Shown here piece after piece: positions 26,668 to 35,283 of a stretch of 64,000 nucleotides of DNA (position 1 is its first letter; every line of letters starts with the position of its first letter). The stretch comes from Cellvibrionaceae bacterium. GTDB lineage: Bacteria > Pseudomonadota > Gammaproteobacteria > Pseudomonadales > Cellvibrionaceae. The notes beneath the pieces were generated by a model. That model worked only from the letters and a program-made list of their open reading frames with translations, had not been told where the DNA came from and searched no databases. The stretch lies in assembly GCA_021151695.1 (NCBI GenBank), contig JAGKWU010000004.1:186001-250000 (forward strand), written 5' to 3'. The position numbers were made by a program, and so were the translations under genes.

Positions 26668-28551
26668 TTAGTTGCCAATAGGTTCCACACCGCCCGCCGA
26701 GTAGTACTGGTTGATCGACAGCCCTTCACCCAGTGGCGTGTCGTGGTCGAGGCCGACGAACTTGCCGCTCAGTTGCCAGAGTGAAGGTTTCACCAGGTTG
26801 TACTTGGCTGCATCCCAGGTCGCCCAGTCGTAACCGATCAGGCCACCGGTATCGCCAGAGTTGGGGTTCAGGCACCAAAAGGTGTGGTGAATTTTCTTCT
26901 GGACCAACAGGTCGCGCAGGTAACCCATCCAGGCCTGGTTGCGACCAGCATCCATAAAGCCACCCCACTCACCGATCAGCAGCGGCGCTATGCGCTTGTC
27001 GTGGATGTACAGCCAGTTGTCGTACCAGGCGTCTTTGATCAACGTATCCATATTGAAGCCGGCGTAGAACCAGGATTGGTCATACACGGATGGCCCGTAG
27101 TCGTGTGGTGAGTACATGATCTGGCTCTGGTGGCCTGGCACAGTCACCGGATAATCAGTCACGCCGCGCAAGCTGCCGCCCCACCAGGTGCTGTAATACT
27201 GGTGTACATCGCGCGATGTCCAGGGCACCCCCTCTTTTGGATAAGCTTCGATACCTTCTACCAGAATCAGCACATTAGGGTTGATATTGAGGATGCGAGT
27301 AGCCGCTTCCTGGGCAACACGTTTCCAGTTGTTAGAAGCACTGGAGTTATCCCAGATGGCGAATTCAGTTTCCTGATAAGCCTTGCCATGTGGCTCGTTT
27401 TTCAGGTCGAAGGCAACCAGGGTATCGTTGTTTTTATAGCGGGTCGCCATCCACTCCCAAGCAGCGTAGAAGTCAGCTTCGGTGAACTTGCCGTGGGTCC
27501 ACAGTGGATACACGTGGCCAGAGTTATCCGCTTCCGCCGAGTGCATATCCAACAGCACTTTTATGCCGTACTGGTTGGCCAGCTCAAGGGTGCGATCAAA
27601 GATCTGCAGCGAGGTCAGCCCAAGCAACTCGGGGTTAGCGTAGGTGTTAACGTTAGGCGTTTTGAACACACCGGCTTTCCACTCAAGGATCAATTCCACC
27701 GATATAGGCACACGCAGGGTGTTGAGGCCATGGTCAGCGATGGATTTCATCATGGTTGGGAAATGGGCGCTCCACAGGCCGTGGAAAACCCGCTCGGTGC
27801 AGTTGAAACCGAACCAGTTAACCCCGGTCATCCACACAGCGCGGCCATTGGCATCCACCACTTTATTGCCGTCAACGTGCAGCCAATCGGAGGCTGTGTT
27901 GCCCTGGCTTGAGCTGGTAGCTACAGACGAACTGGTTTTAACCGAGCTGGATGTACTGGTAGCTACGGAGCTGGAAGTGCTGGTAGCAACCGAGGTGCTG
28001 GTCGCTGAGGAGGTAGAAGCACTCGTCTTCACCGAGCTGGACGTGCTGGTTGCCACTGATGTTGACGAGCTGGTTTTCACCGAACTTGAAGTGCTGGTCG
28101 CCACCGAGGTGCTGGTTTTACTGGAGGTAGCCGAGCTGGTGCTGGTGGCTACCGAGGTGCTGCTACTGGTTGTGGTTCCACCGCAAATGCTGCCGGAGAT
28201 AGTTGGCTTTTCGGCTGTGCTGCTGCCCTTGGTGCCCTGGAATCCAAACTCTACAGTCTGGCCTACCCCGATAGCGCCATTCCAGCTGAGGTTGGTGGCG
28301 GAATAGGGATTGGCGCCGGTCAAGGTCGCATTCCAGCTATTGGTAATCTTGTCGCCCGCGTACTGCCAGGAGACCGTCCAACCGCTGACAGCGGCGGTGC
28401 CATTGTTGGTCACACGTATGGCACCGGTAAATCCGTCGGTCCACTCATTGGTAATCACATATTGGCAGCCAGCAGAGGCTGTATCAGCCATAGCAGCCAA
28501 GGCAAGCAAGGCTAAAGCGCTGCGGCGCCACCGCGAGGTTTGTTTACGCAT
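26668..28551 (-). CDS. Secreted endoglucanase: CBM2, Ser/Thr linker, GH5 catalytic domain
   Basis: A 627-residue secreted beta-glucanase. A Sec signal peptide (1–27, cleavage after ASA) is followed by a family 2 cellulose-binding module (about 28–124). A Ser/Thr/Val linker (about 125–218) is built from repeats such as SVATSTSSS and SVKTSSS. The GH5 TIM barrel (about 222–627) begins VNWFGFNCTERVFHGLW. The acid/base is E386 in LKNEP and the nucleophile is E528 in LIGEWGG. It would hydrolyse internal beta-1,4 links of cellulose or related glucans while bound to crystalline cellulose. The start has AGGA 8 bases upstream. It is transcribed towards the glycosyltransferase gene. The GH5 subfamily is not assigned with certainty. 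Confidence 0.93.
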   Translation of the reverse strand: MRKQTSRWRRSALALLALAAMADTASAGCQYVITNEWTDGFTGAIRVTNNGTAAVSGWTVSWQYAGDKITNSWNATLTGANPYSATNLSWNGAIGVGQTVEFGFQGTKGSSTAEKPTISGSICGGTTTSSSTSVATSTSSATSSKTSTSVATSTSSSVKTSSSTSVATSTSSSVKTSASTSSATSTSVATSTSSSVATSTSSSVKTSSSVATSSSQGNTASDWLHVDGNKVVDANGRAVWMTGVNWFGFNCTERVFHGLWSAHFPTMMKSIADHGLNTLRVPISVELILEWKAGVFKTPNVNTYANPELLGLTSLQIFDRTLELANQYGIKVLLDMHSAEADNSGHVYPLWTHGKFTEADFYAAWEWMATRYKNNDTLVAFDLKNEPHGKAYQETEFAIWDNSSASNNWKRVAQEAATRILNINPNVLILVEGIEAYPKEGVPWTSRDVHQYYSTWWGGSLRGVTDYPVTVPGHQSQIMYSPHDYGPSVYDQSWFYAGFNMDTLIKDAWYDNWLYIHDKRIAPLLIGEWGGFMDAGRNQAWMGYLRDLLVQKKIHHTFWCLNPNSGDTGGLIGYDWATWDAAKYNLVKPSLWQLSGKFVGLDHDTPLGEGLSINQYYSAGGVEPIGN

Positions 28552-29105
28552 AGTAAATTCCTGTGTTGTCGGAGTTTATTGATTATTGTTGGCTTGGCCC
28601 GCCATAGGCGAAGCGGTAGCAGGGCTACAACAAGTGACTGACAACAGGGACTGGAAATTTCAGAACCAGATAAGCCACCACAGCGAAAATGCTGACCCAA
28701 ATACCCGGCGCAAGGCCAAGCACTTAAACCCGGGGCGCAGACAAAAACACCTGGCCCAATAAAGGCAGGTATCTGGCACTCGGGGGACAACATCCATAAA
28801 GCTTGTGGCTTCTCTCTTAGCCTCTCGTCTTCTGATCCTTTGCGCGAGAAGATGATGCGACAGGGCGAACCCCGTGCGTGATACTTCAAACAGGGATTAT
28901 TGTTGGTTGGCTGTTTGAAAGTTGGGCAATCATACGCTGGTTTATCGCTCTTGGGTAACTAGCGAATCACAAGTCTGCATCTATGCCTCCCACGGAAATT
29001 TCCCGCCGGCGGTTTCGTGATAGGGGCGCTAACCATGTATAATCGCCGCCTTTCTTTTTACCCTGTCCTTTTCACCGGACGTTTACTTTTTAGCGGATCA
29101 GCATC
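28552..29105. other. Divergent intergenic region between cellulase and ychF
   Basis: There is no gene in these 554 bases. The region must hold the cellulase and ychF promoters. A 9-bp perfect inverted repeat, TTCAAACAG (28885–28893) and CTGTTTGAA (28911–28919), lies centrally and could be a regulator site. A minus-strand open frame at 28512–28889 overlaps the cellulase start and has no protein-like features. The cellulase promoter was not identified. Confidence 0.5.
29013..29043 (+). promoter_or_regulatory. Candidate sigma-70 promoter of ychF
   Basis: A perfect -10 element TATAAT at 29038–29043 lies 62 bases before the ychF start. A weak -35 (TTTCGT or TTCGTG, about 29013–29019) stands 18–19 bases upstream. 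Confidence 0.5.
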
Positions 29106-30197
29106 ATGGGCTTCAATTGCGGCATAGTCGGCCTTCCCAACGTCGGCAAATCAACCTTGTTTAACGCGCTTACCAACGCCGGTATCAGCGCCGAAAACTT
29201 CCCCTTCTGCACCATTGAGCCCAACGCCGGCATAGTGACAGTGCCAGATCCACGCCAGGACGTACTGGCCGAGATAGTCAAACCGGAAAAAGTTATCGCC
29301 ACCACCATGGAATTTATCGACATCGCCGGCATTGTGGCGGGCGCTTCCAAAGGAGAAGGCCTGGGCAACAAGTTCCTCGCCAACATCCGCGAGACAGACG
29401 CCATCGCCCACGTAGTGCGCTGCTTTGACGACGACAATGTTATCCACGTTGCCAACGGCGTTAACCCGGCTGCCGATATCGAAGTGATCAACACCGAACT
29501 GGCGCTGGCCGATCTGGAAGCGGTAGACAAAGCCCTCAACCGCTACGCCAAATCTGCCAAAGGCGGCGACAAGCAGGCTATCGCCATGAAAGCGATCCTG
29601 GAAAAAATCCAGCCGCATCTGGACCAAGCCAAACCGCTGCGCTCGTTTCCGCTCGATAAAGACGAAATCGCACTGCTGAAAGAAGTTAACCTGCTCACCC
29701 TCAAGCCCACCATGTACATCGCCAACGTGGCGGAAGACGGCTTTGAGAACAACCCTCACCTGGATGTGGTACGCAAAATCGCGGCGGAAGAAAAATCCAT
29801 CGTAGTGCCCATCTGCAACAAGCTGGAAGCCGATATTGCCGAACTGGAAGGCGACGACAAGAAAGAATTCCTCGACGAAATGGGTATGGAAGAGCCAGGC
29901 CTGAATCGCGTGATCCGCGCCGGCTACCAACTGTTGGGCCTGCAAACCTACTTCACCGCCGGCGTTAAAGAAGTTCGCGCCTGGACGATTCCCGTAGGTG
30001 CGACAGCTCCCCAAGCCGCCGGCAAAATCCACACAGATTTTGAAAAAGGTTTTATCCGCGCTGAAACAATTTCTTATGACGACTTCGTGCAGTACAAAGG
30101 CGAGCAAGGCGCGAAAAACGCCGGTAAGTCACGCAAAGAAGGTAAGGATTACATCGTGAAAGATGGCGATGTATTGCACTTCCTGTTTAACGTCTAG
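29106..30197 (+). CDS. ychF: Redox-regulated ATPase/GTP-binding protein YchF
   Basis: A universally conserved Obg-family P-loop protein (OLA1 homologue) that prefers ATP, binds ribosomes and modulates stress responses. The 363-residue protein starts with CGIVGLPNVGKSTLFNALT, the P-loop. It has FIDIAGIVAGASKGEGLGN as G3/switch, a coiled-coil insertion and a C-terminal TGS domain ending VKDGDVLHFLFNV. Length and motifs are standard. It marks the right end of the conserved lolB–ychF block. Confidence 0.97.
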   Translation: MGFNCGIVGLPNVGKSTLFNALTNAGISAENFPFCTIEPNAGIVTVPDPRQDVLAEIVKPEKVIATTMEFIDIAGIVAGASKGEGLGNKFLANIRETDAIAHVVRCFDDDNVIHVANGVNPAADIEVINTELALADLEAVDKALNRYAKSAKGGDKQAIAMKAILEKIQPHLDQAKPLRSFPLDKDEIALLKEVNLLTLKPTMYIANVAEDGFENNPHLDVVRKIAAEEKSIVVPICNKLEADIAELEGDDKKEFLDEMGMEEPGLNRVIRAGYQLLGLQTYFTAGVKEVRAWTIPVGATAPQAAGKIHTDFEKGFIRAETISYDDFVQYKGEQGAKNAGKSRKEGKDYIVKDGDVLHFLFNV

Positions 30198-30240
30198 TTT
30201 GTTTAACGCCTAAGACGCGCTAGTGCGACACACTGAATGT

Positions 30241-30267
30241 AAAAAGCCACCCATCGGTGGCTTTTTT
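30241..30267 (+). terminator. Rho-independent terminator after ychF
   Basis: The stem AAAAAGCCACC pairs with GGTGGCTTTTTT across a 4-base loop, 43 bases after the ychF stop. The flanking A-tract means it could also stop transcription from the convergent gene at 30293–31291. Confidence 0.92.
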
Positions 30268-30292
30268 ATGAATCAACAATAAGTGAAAGCAC

Positions 30293-31291
30293 TCAACCGG
30301 CAACCCACCAGGCTTCACCCCGCATCGGCCGAAGGATATCAAGCCGTTCACCGATAAGTGGTGTGCTCAACGCTAAACCTCGTTGTCTGGCTAATTGGGT
30401 AATCCGCTCCAGCGGTTCCGTCCAGGCATGCAACGCCAAATCAAAGGTACCATTGTGGATGGGCACCAGATGCCGTCCGCGCAGATCAATATGCGCTTGG
30501 GCGGTGCCTTCTGGTTGCATATGTATATCAGCCCAGGCCTCGTTGTAGGCGCCATTTTCCAACAGCGTCACATCAAAAGGGCCGTACTTGTCCCCAATGG
30601 CTTTAAAGCCTTCGAAATAGCCCGAGTCACCGCTAAAAAACACGCGGCTCTCCGGTGTTAATATCACCCAGGACGCCCACAGGGTCTGGTTGCGATCATT
30701 AAGGCCGCGCCCGGAAAAATGTTGCGCGGGCGTGGCGGCCAAGGTAACCGCGCCTATTTGAGTTTCTTCCCACCAATCAAACTGCCGAATTTTTTGCTGG
30801 GGAATTCCCCAGTCAATCAAACGATCACCAACACCCAACGGCGAAAGAAATACGCCGACTTTGTGTTGAATGGCGATAACAGTATCGCGATCCAAATGAT
30901 CGTAGTGATCGTGCGACAAAATCACCGCCTCTATATCCGGTAAATCATCGAGTGCGATGGGTACAGGGTGAAACCGTTTCGGCCCGATAAACCTGAAGGG
31001 TGACGCGCGCTCGGAAAACACCGGATCAATCAACCAGAATTTACCGGCCAGCTTGAGCAGAATCGACGAGTGCCCCAGACGCCACAAACTCTGGTCAGGC
31101 GCGCTCTGAATATCCTCAGCCGTCAGCTGCTGGATATGAATGGGCGCATCCGGTACAGACTGGGGTGACTTGCCGGTAAAAAAATGCCATGCAGCTTTTA
31201 CACCGCCCCAAAAACCCTCACCTTGTTGCGGCTGAGCATTGCTAAAACGCCCATGGGCATGGGTGCTCGGCATCGCCAAATCTTGTGACAT
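30293..31291 (-). CDS. MBL-fold metal-dependent hydrolase (NAPE-PLD/UlaG-like)
   Basis: A 332-residue metallo-beta-lactamase-fold protein. The metal-binding motif SHDHYDHLD (HxHxDH type) is near residue 130, a further ligand His is in ATPAQHFSGRG, and an Asp is in FFSGDSGYFEGF. The overall pattern, including PLLIGERLD-type ending and VPIHNGTFDLALHAW, resembles the NAPE-phospholipase-D-like/RomA group. Those proteins act on phospholipids or unknown phosphoesters. No signal peptide is seen, so it is probably cytoplasmic. It is divergent from the AraC-type gene at 31475. Its substrate is not known. Confidence 0.85.
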   Translation of the reverse strand: MSQDLAMPSTHAHGRFSNAQPQQGEGFWGGVKAAWHFFTGKSPQSVPDAPIHIQQLTAEDIQSAPDQSLWRLGHSSILLKLAGKFWLIDPVFSERASPFRFIGPKRFHPVPIALDDLPDIEAVILSHDHYDHLDRDTVIAIQHKVGVFLSPLGVGDRLIDWGIPQQKIRQFDWWEETQIGAVTLAATPAQHFSGRGLNDRNQTLWASWVILTPESRVFFSGDSGYFEGFKAIGDKYGPFDVTLLENGAYNEAWADIHMQPEGTAQAHIDLRGRHLVPIHNGTFDLALHAWTEPLERITQLARQRGLALSTPLIGERLDILRPMRGEAWWVAG

Positions 31292-31474
31292 AAGTAATAC
31301 CTGTTATTGATAGCTCTTTATCCGAATTCAAAATTGCAAACCCAGTAATAAGTCCTTAATACGGAGAATCAAGCTTACATATGTCACCTAAAATTTCGCC
31401 GTTGCGATAGCCAGCCACAAAAGGCCCGTTGATATCTATAATCACGAAGTGCCACATCCGCAGGACTCAACATA

Positions 31475-32218
31475 GTGCTCAACATCCAACACACCACTCC
31501 ACCAGCTGATTCCCCACTTTCAATTTTCGTTGAAAGCTTCTGGATGGTCGCCAATCCCACAGATCAGCCCAAATCCATTGTGGTGTTGCCCGATGGCCGG
31601 ATTGATGTGCACTTTTATTTTTCCCAAACAGAAAGCTACCACTCAGCCATCGCCGGCCTGGATCACGAACCTACGCAGCGTTTGATTGAGCCATTCTCCT
31701 GCATGGCAGCCGTGAGTTTTAAATTACTTGCCGTTGAATATATTTTGCAGCGCTCGCTCGCGGATGAGCTCAACCAGCGACTCACATTAGATGGCTACTT
31801 CGGTGGAATTACGCAGCAGGATTTAGCGGACTTTAATGGCTTTTGCCAAAAACTCACCAACTACTTACAAACCCTTTTACCGCCAAAAGTCGATAACAAA
31901 AAACAGCAAATGTTTGAGCTTATCTATCGCAGTAATGGCACCGCCAGCGTGGCAAACATAGCCGATGCTGTTCACTGGAGCAGCCGCCAGATCAACCGCT
32001 ACTTCAACCAATGGTTTGGTATCTCGCTCAAAAAATACTGCACCATCCTGCGCTTTCGCGCTGTGCTCCCGCAATTACAAGCGGGCAAGTTCTTCCCCGA
32101 GGACGACTTCGCCGACCAGGCGCATTTCATCAAGGAAATCAAAAAATATTCGGGTGCAACGCCCAAAGAACTCGCCCGCAACAAAGACGACCGATTTATA
32201 CAATTATTAAAACCCTGA
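31475..32218 (+). CDS. AraC-family transcriptional regulator
   Basis: A 247-residue protein. The N-terminal domain (about 10–120, FVESFWMVANPTDQPKSIVVLPDG) matches the sensor domain of one AraC subgroup. A C-terminal double helix-turn-helix follows (about 150–245, with ASVANIADAVHWSSRQINRYFNQWFGISLKKY and HFIKEIKKYSGATPKEL). The start is GTG 31475 with AGGA upstream. It is codirectional with an FAD monooxygenase gene 47 bases downstream and divergent from the MBL hydrolase gene, so either or both are candidate targets. The effector is unknown. Confidence 0.85.
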   Translation: MLNIQHTTPPADSPLSIFVESFWMVANPTDQPKSIVVLPDGRIDVHFYFSQTESYHSAIAGLDHEPTQRLIEPFSCMAAVSFKLLAVEYILQRSLADELNQRLTLDGYFGGITQQDLADFNGFCQKLTNYLQTLLPPKVDNKKQQMFELIYRSNGTASVANIADAVHWSSRQINRYFNQWFGISLKKYCTILRFRAVLPQLQAGKFFPEDDFADQAHFIKEIKKYSGATPKELARNKDDRFIQLLKP

Positions 32219-32265
32219 CCCACCTATTCTGGTAACACCTGAAAGCCACACCAAGGTGTTATCAC

Positions 32266-33804
32266 ATGATCAATCCATTACCTGTTCTCATCGTCGGCGG
32301 CGGTTTAGCCGGTCTCACCAGCGCCCTGCTGCTCGCTTCACAAGGCGTAAATGTCCTATTAGTAGAAAAGCACGAGGGCAGCTCACCGCATCCACGCGCG
32401 ACGGGCTTTACCCAGCGCAGCCTGGAAATATTTCGCAGCCTTGGAATAGAAGATTCCATTAAAGCCATCAGCAAAGCCAGCACACAACGACCACGTCGAA
32501 CAAAAGTTGAAAGCCTCGCAGGCGCATGGCAAGAAGAAAGCCACTGGACGCCACCAGCCAGCGGCAACCAATCGCCAAAGCCAGAATATTCTCCTTGCCA
32601 GGGCGCAGGCCTTGCGCAGGATGCATTGGAGCCGCTCTTGCGCCAATACGCACAAGAGCGAGGAGCGGATATTCGCTTTAACACAAAGCTTATTCACTTC
32701 ACCCAAAATGACAGCAGCGTTACTGCACGCGTGCAAAATGCCGATGGTGAAGAATATGAAATAACCGCCGCCTATATGATCGCCGCTGACGGTCACCGCA
32801 GCCCTGTACGCGAAGCCTTACAAATTGGTCGCAAGGGGCTCGGCAAGATGAAAACCCTGCGCAGCGTTTTGTTTCGCGCAGACTTGGAACAATATCTGGA
32901 AGCCGGCATCAGCCAATTTGAAATTGCCCAACCCGATTTCAGCGCTTTCCTCACCACCTACCGGGATGGCCGCTGGGTATTGATGTTTGAAGATGATATT
33001 GAACGCGATACCGAAACCCTGCTGGCGCTCATCAAAAAAGCCATCGGCAGAGATGATATTGCCATCGACATAATCACCACCGGCCGCTGGGAGCTGAGCG
33101 CATTTATCGCCGATACTTTCAACACAGGCCGCGTCTTTTTAGTTGGCGACGCTGCACACACATTGCCACCATCACGCGGCGGCTACGGTGCCAACACAGG
33201 CATTGAAGATGCGCACAATTTATGTTGGAAATTAGCCGTTGTATTAAACCGAAAAGCATCGCCATCATTATTAAATAGTTATGATGAAGAGCGCCGCCCC
33301 ATCGCCTGGTTGCGTCACGACCAAATATTTGCGCGACCAGACTACAGCCATTTTGCGCAGGGCACACAGCCGGAAAAAATCATCGCTGATGACGCTATGG
33401 AATTGGGCCAGCGTTACAGCTCCAGCGCCATTATGGCAACAGATAAAGATTTACCACCCGCATTAACGCCCGACCAATGGGCAGGACAGCCGGGAACGCG
33501 CGCAGCTCATACATGGATTACTCATGATGGAGAAAAAATATCTACGTTGGATTTATTTGGTAAAGGCTGGGTTTTGTTAACGCGGAATTGTGAGTGGAAA
33601 GCGGCAAGCAAATTTGCAGACGTTTCTGTCTTGTGTTTGAACGAGGATTTTTCGACTGAAGACGACGAGGTTTTTGGTAAGTTATTTGGTTTATCAGAGA
33701 CAGGGGCGTTGTTGGTTCGGCCGGATGGGTATATTGCTTGGCGGACAGAAGGAAGACCTGACGATGAGATGAAAACATTATTAGATATTTTTGCCAAACT
33801 GTAG
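32266..33804 (+). CDS. FAD-dependent monooxygenase (aromatic hydroxylase type)
   Basis: A 512-residue class A flavoprotein monooxygenase. The FAD-binding GGGLAGLTSALLLA is at residues 11–24, followed by an acidic residue in LLVEKHEG. The DG-type motif IAADGHRSPVRE and the second FAD motif FLVGDAAHTLPPSRGGYGANTGIEDA are present. A C-terminal thioredoxin-like domain is typical of phenol and polyketide hydroxylases. It uses NAD(P)H and O2 to hydroxylate an aromatic or polyketide substrate that cannot be named here. It is probably cotranscribed with and controlled by the upstream AraC protein. The last 250 bases are more AT-rich than the rest. Confidence 0.88.
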   Translation: MINPLPVLIVGGGLAGLTSALLLASQGVNVLLVEKHEGSSPHPRATGFTQRSLEIFRSLGIEDSIKAISKASTQRPRRTKVESLAGAWQEESHWTPPASGNQSPKPEYSPCQGAGLAQDALEPLLRQYAQERGADIRFNTKLIHFTQNDSSVTARVQNADGEEYEITAAYMIAADGHRSPVREALQIGRKGLGKMKTLRSVLFRADLEQYLEAGISQFEIAQPDFSAFLTTYRDGRWVLMFEDDIERDTETLLALIKKAIGRDDIAIDIITTGRWELSAFIADTFNTGRVFLVGDAAHTLPPSRGGYGANTGIEDAHNLCWKLAVVLNRKASPSLLNSYDEERRPIAWLRHDQIFARPDYSHFAQGTQPEKIIADDAMELGQRYSSSAIMATDKDLPPALTPDQWAGQPGTRAAHTWITHDGEKISTLDLFGKGWVLLTRNCEWKAASKFADVSVLCLNEDFSTEDDEVFGKLFGLSETGALLVRPDGYIAWRTEGRPDDEMKTLLDIFAKL

Positions 33805-33886
33805 ATTGGAGCAGGCCGCGTAGGTGACGTATTAGTTTTCATACATCTCCCGCGGGGTTCCATGCTTATGAAGATCTTACTTTCCC

Positions 33887-33994
33887 AGGGAATCGTCATC
33901 CTCGCGCAGCGGGGATCCAGTTCTTGTTTTTGCTTTTTGTTTTCCGAAGCTTTTTAAGAGCTGGATCCCCGCTGCGCGAGGATGACGATTCCCT
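33887..33994. repeat. Palindromic intergenic repeat, copy 2 (perfect 34-bp inverted repeat)
   Basis: Arms 33887–33920 and 33961–33994 are exact reverse complements over 34 bases, around a T-rich 40-base loop. Both arms contain GTCATCCTCGCG and GCGGGGATCCAG blocks shared with the element at 9093–9219. It lies between convergent genes, with no open reading frame inside. This fits a REP/MITE-type dispersed element that can fold into a long hairpin. Confidence 0.9.
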
Positions 33995-34048
33995 ACTTAA
34001 CAGTTGTTTGTCGCACACTCAGTCTACAATTAATCAAAAATGCACGGA

Positions 34049-34699
34049 TTATTTAACTTGCACCAATTTAAACACATGCCGCCATTGATTGTTAAGAAAA
34101 CCCGGAATACACCAAAGCATACATAAATGCTCTATAGCGCGCGCTGATTCCACCATACCGAAATCAGCAACTTCCCATCCAGCGGCCTCCAGCAACGTCG
34201 ATACCGTTGATTTCGCATCGGCATCATTTCCGCAAATAAACATGGTGGGTTGTACATCGGTTTTCGGATTGATCATACAGGCGTTGCCCACAGAGTTGAA
34301 CGCTTTTACAAAGCGTGTTTTTGGAAACGCGTTTTGCAAACGCTCCATCAAGGATTCGTTCGTGTTGGTGAAATACTGCAGCACGCCGTTAACAGGCGCA
34401 GTGTTAGCGATGGGATTGGTGGTATCTATAACGATTTTGTTATCAATTGCGGCCGCCGGCAACAGCGCCATGGCAGATTCCGCCGCATCGCCTTTTACCG
34501 CCAGGATTAACACCTCGGCATTTTCGGCCACCTGGGCAAAGGTACCGGACTCAATACCCTGATGCTCTGCACACCAATCCTGCAGTTTCTGTGGATCGCG
34601 GCTGCCAATCAGCACCTTAAAACCCAGCTGGTGATAGCCGGAAGCCAACTGCTTTGCCACATCGCCAGAACCTATAACGCCAATATTTGGTTTGCTCAT
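34049..34699 (-). CDS. NADP-binding oxidoreductase, F420-reductase-like (NPF family)
   Basis: A 216-residue Rossmann protein starting MSKPNIGVIGSGDVAKQLASGYHQLGFKVLIGSRD. It has the dinucleotide motif GxGxxA at about 10–15, and the GSRDPQKL segment favours NADP. Later segments LILAVKGDAAESAM and VIDTTNPI match NADP-dependent F420 oxidoreductase-like proteins, which in bacteria usually act on substrates other than F420. The start at 34699 follows a strong purine-rich site (GGAGAGGTAAGGAT). It is divergent from the toxin–antitoxin genes. No physiological substrate can be inferred. Confidence 0.85.
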   Translation of the reverse strand: MSKPNIGVIGSGDVAKQLASGYHQLGFKVLIGSRDPQKLQDWCAEHQGIESGTFAQVAENAEVLILAVKGDAAESAMALLPAAAIDNKIVIDTTNPIANTAPVNGVLQYFTNTNESLMERLQNAFPKTRFVKAFNSVGNACMINPKTDVQPTMFICGNDADAKSTVSTLLEAAGWEVADFGMVESARAIEHLCMLWCIPGFLNNQWRHVFKLVQVK

Positions 34700-34793
34700 A
34701 TCCTTACCTCTCCTGTTTCAGTTTATTTAAGCTGGTAGAAGCGAAGGCCGAAATATACCAAATGATCTTTACAAAAGAGCAATTTTTAGGCTA

Positions 34794-34821
34794 TTGCATT
34801 CCAAGTGACACTCCGTATAAT
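34794..34821 (+). promoter_or_regulatory. Sigma-70 promoter of the Xre/RES toxin–antitoxin operon
   Basis: -35 TTGCAT (34794–34799) and perfect -10 TATAAT (34816–34821) are separated by 16 bases. The -10 lies 34 bases before the antitoxin start, and AAGG precedes the ATG. Confidence 0.7.
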
Positions 34822-34855
34822 AAAAAGAGCCATCTGATACTCAAAAAGGCCGGAT

Positions 34856-35227
34856 ATGAATACCAAACCCGTTTCAATCTCAGACCTTAGCCTGGTAGGT
34901 AATGCGGTGATTAGCGCCGCCGATGCCTTGGGACTGGCCCGCGAGCAACTCGCTGAGGCCATAGGTGTTTCAGTTTCCACCATAGCGCGTATGCGCAACG
35001 GCAGCTCGCCGGTTCCCGAGCAAAAACCCTTTGAAATGTCACTTCTACTGATACGGGTTTACCGCTCACTTTTCTCCATCCTGGGTGGCAATACCGACGC
35101 TATGCAGCATTGGATCAATACCCCCAACCACCATCTAGGCGATGAAGCTCCAGGTGAACTGTTACGCAAAGCCGATGGGCTTACCCGCGTGCTCTGGTAT
35201 CTGGACGCCATGCGCGGCCGTATTTGA
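34856..35227 (+). CDS. Xre/MbcA/ParS-type antitoxin
   Basis: A 123-residue antitoxin with an N-terminal helix-turn-helix (about 20–55, LGLAREQLAEAIGVSVSTIARMRNG) and a C-terminal DUF2384/MbcA–ParS toxin-binding domain. The latter holds VYRSLFSILGGNTDAMQHWINTPNHHLG, matching the family's typical central motif. Such proteins neutralise RES-domain toxins by covering the active site and autorepress their operon through the helix-turn-helix. The toxin gene follows 56 bases downstream. Confidence 0.9.
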   Translation: MNTKPVSISDLSLVGNAVISAADALGLAREQLAEAIGVSVSTIARMRNGSSPVPEQKPFEMSLLLIRVYRSLFSILGGNTDAMQHWINTPNHHLGDEAPGELLRKADGLTRVLWYLDAMRGRI

Positions 35228-35283
35228 TAACGACAAGCCCAATTGTATTAATAAGCCAATTGTATTAATAAGATAGAAACCCA

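Noticed and set aside
28512..28889. 125-residue minus-strand open frame upstream of and overlapping the cellulase start
   Set aside because: No ribosome site, Cys/Pro-rich random composition, and it overlaps the cellulase signal-peptide region in another frame.
32383..32796. Minus-strand open frames opposite the FAD monooxygenase
   Set aside because: Antisense to conserved FAD-binding segments; no start signals.
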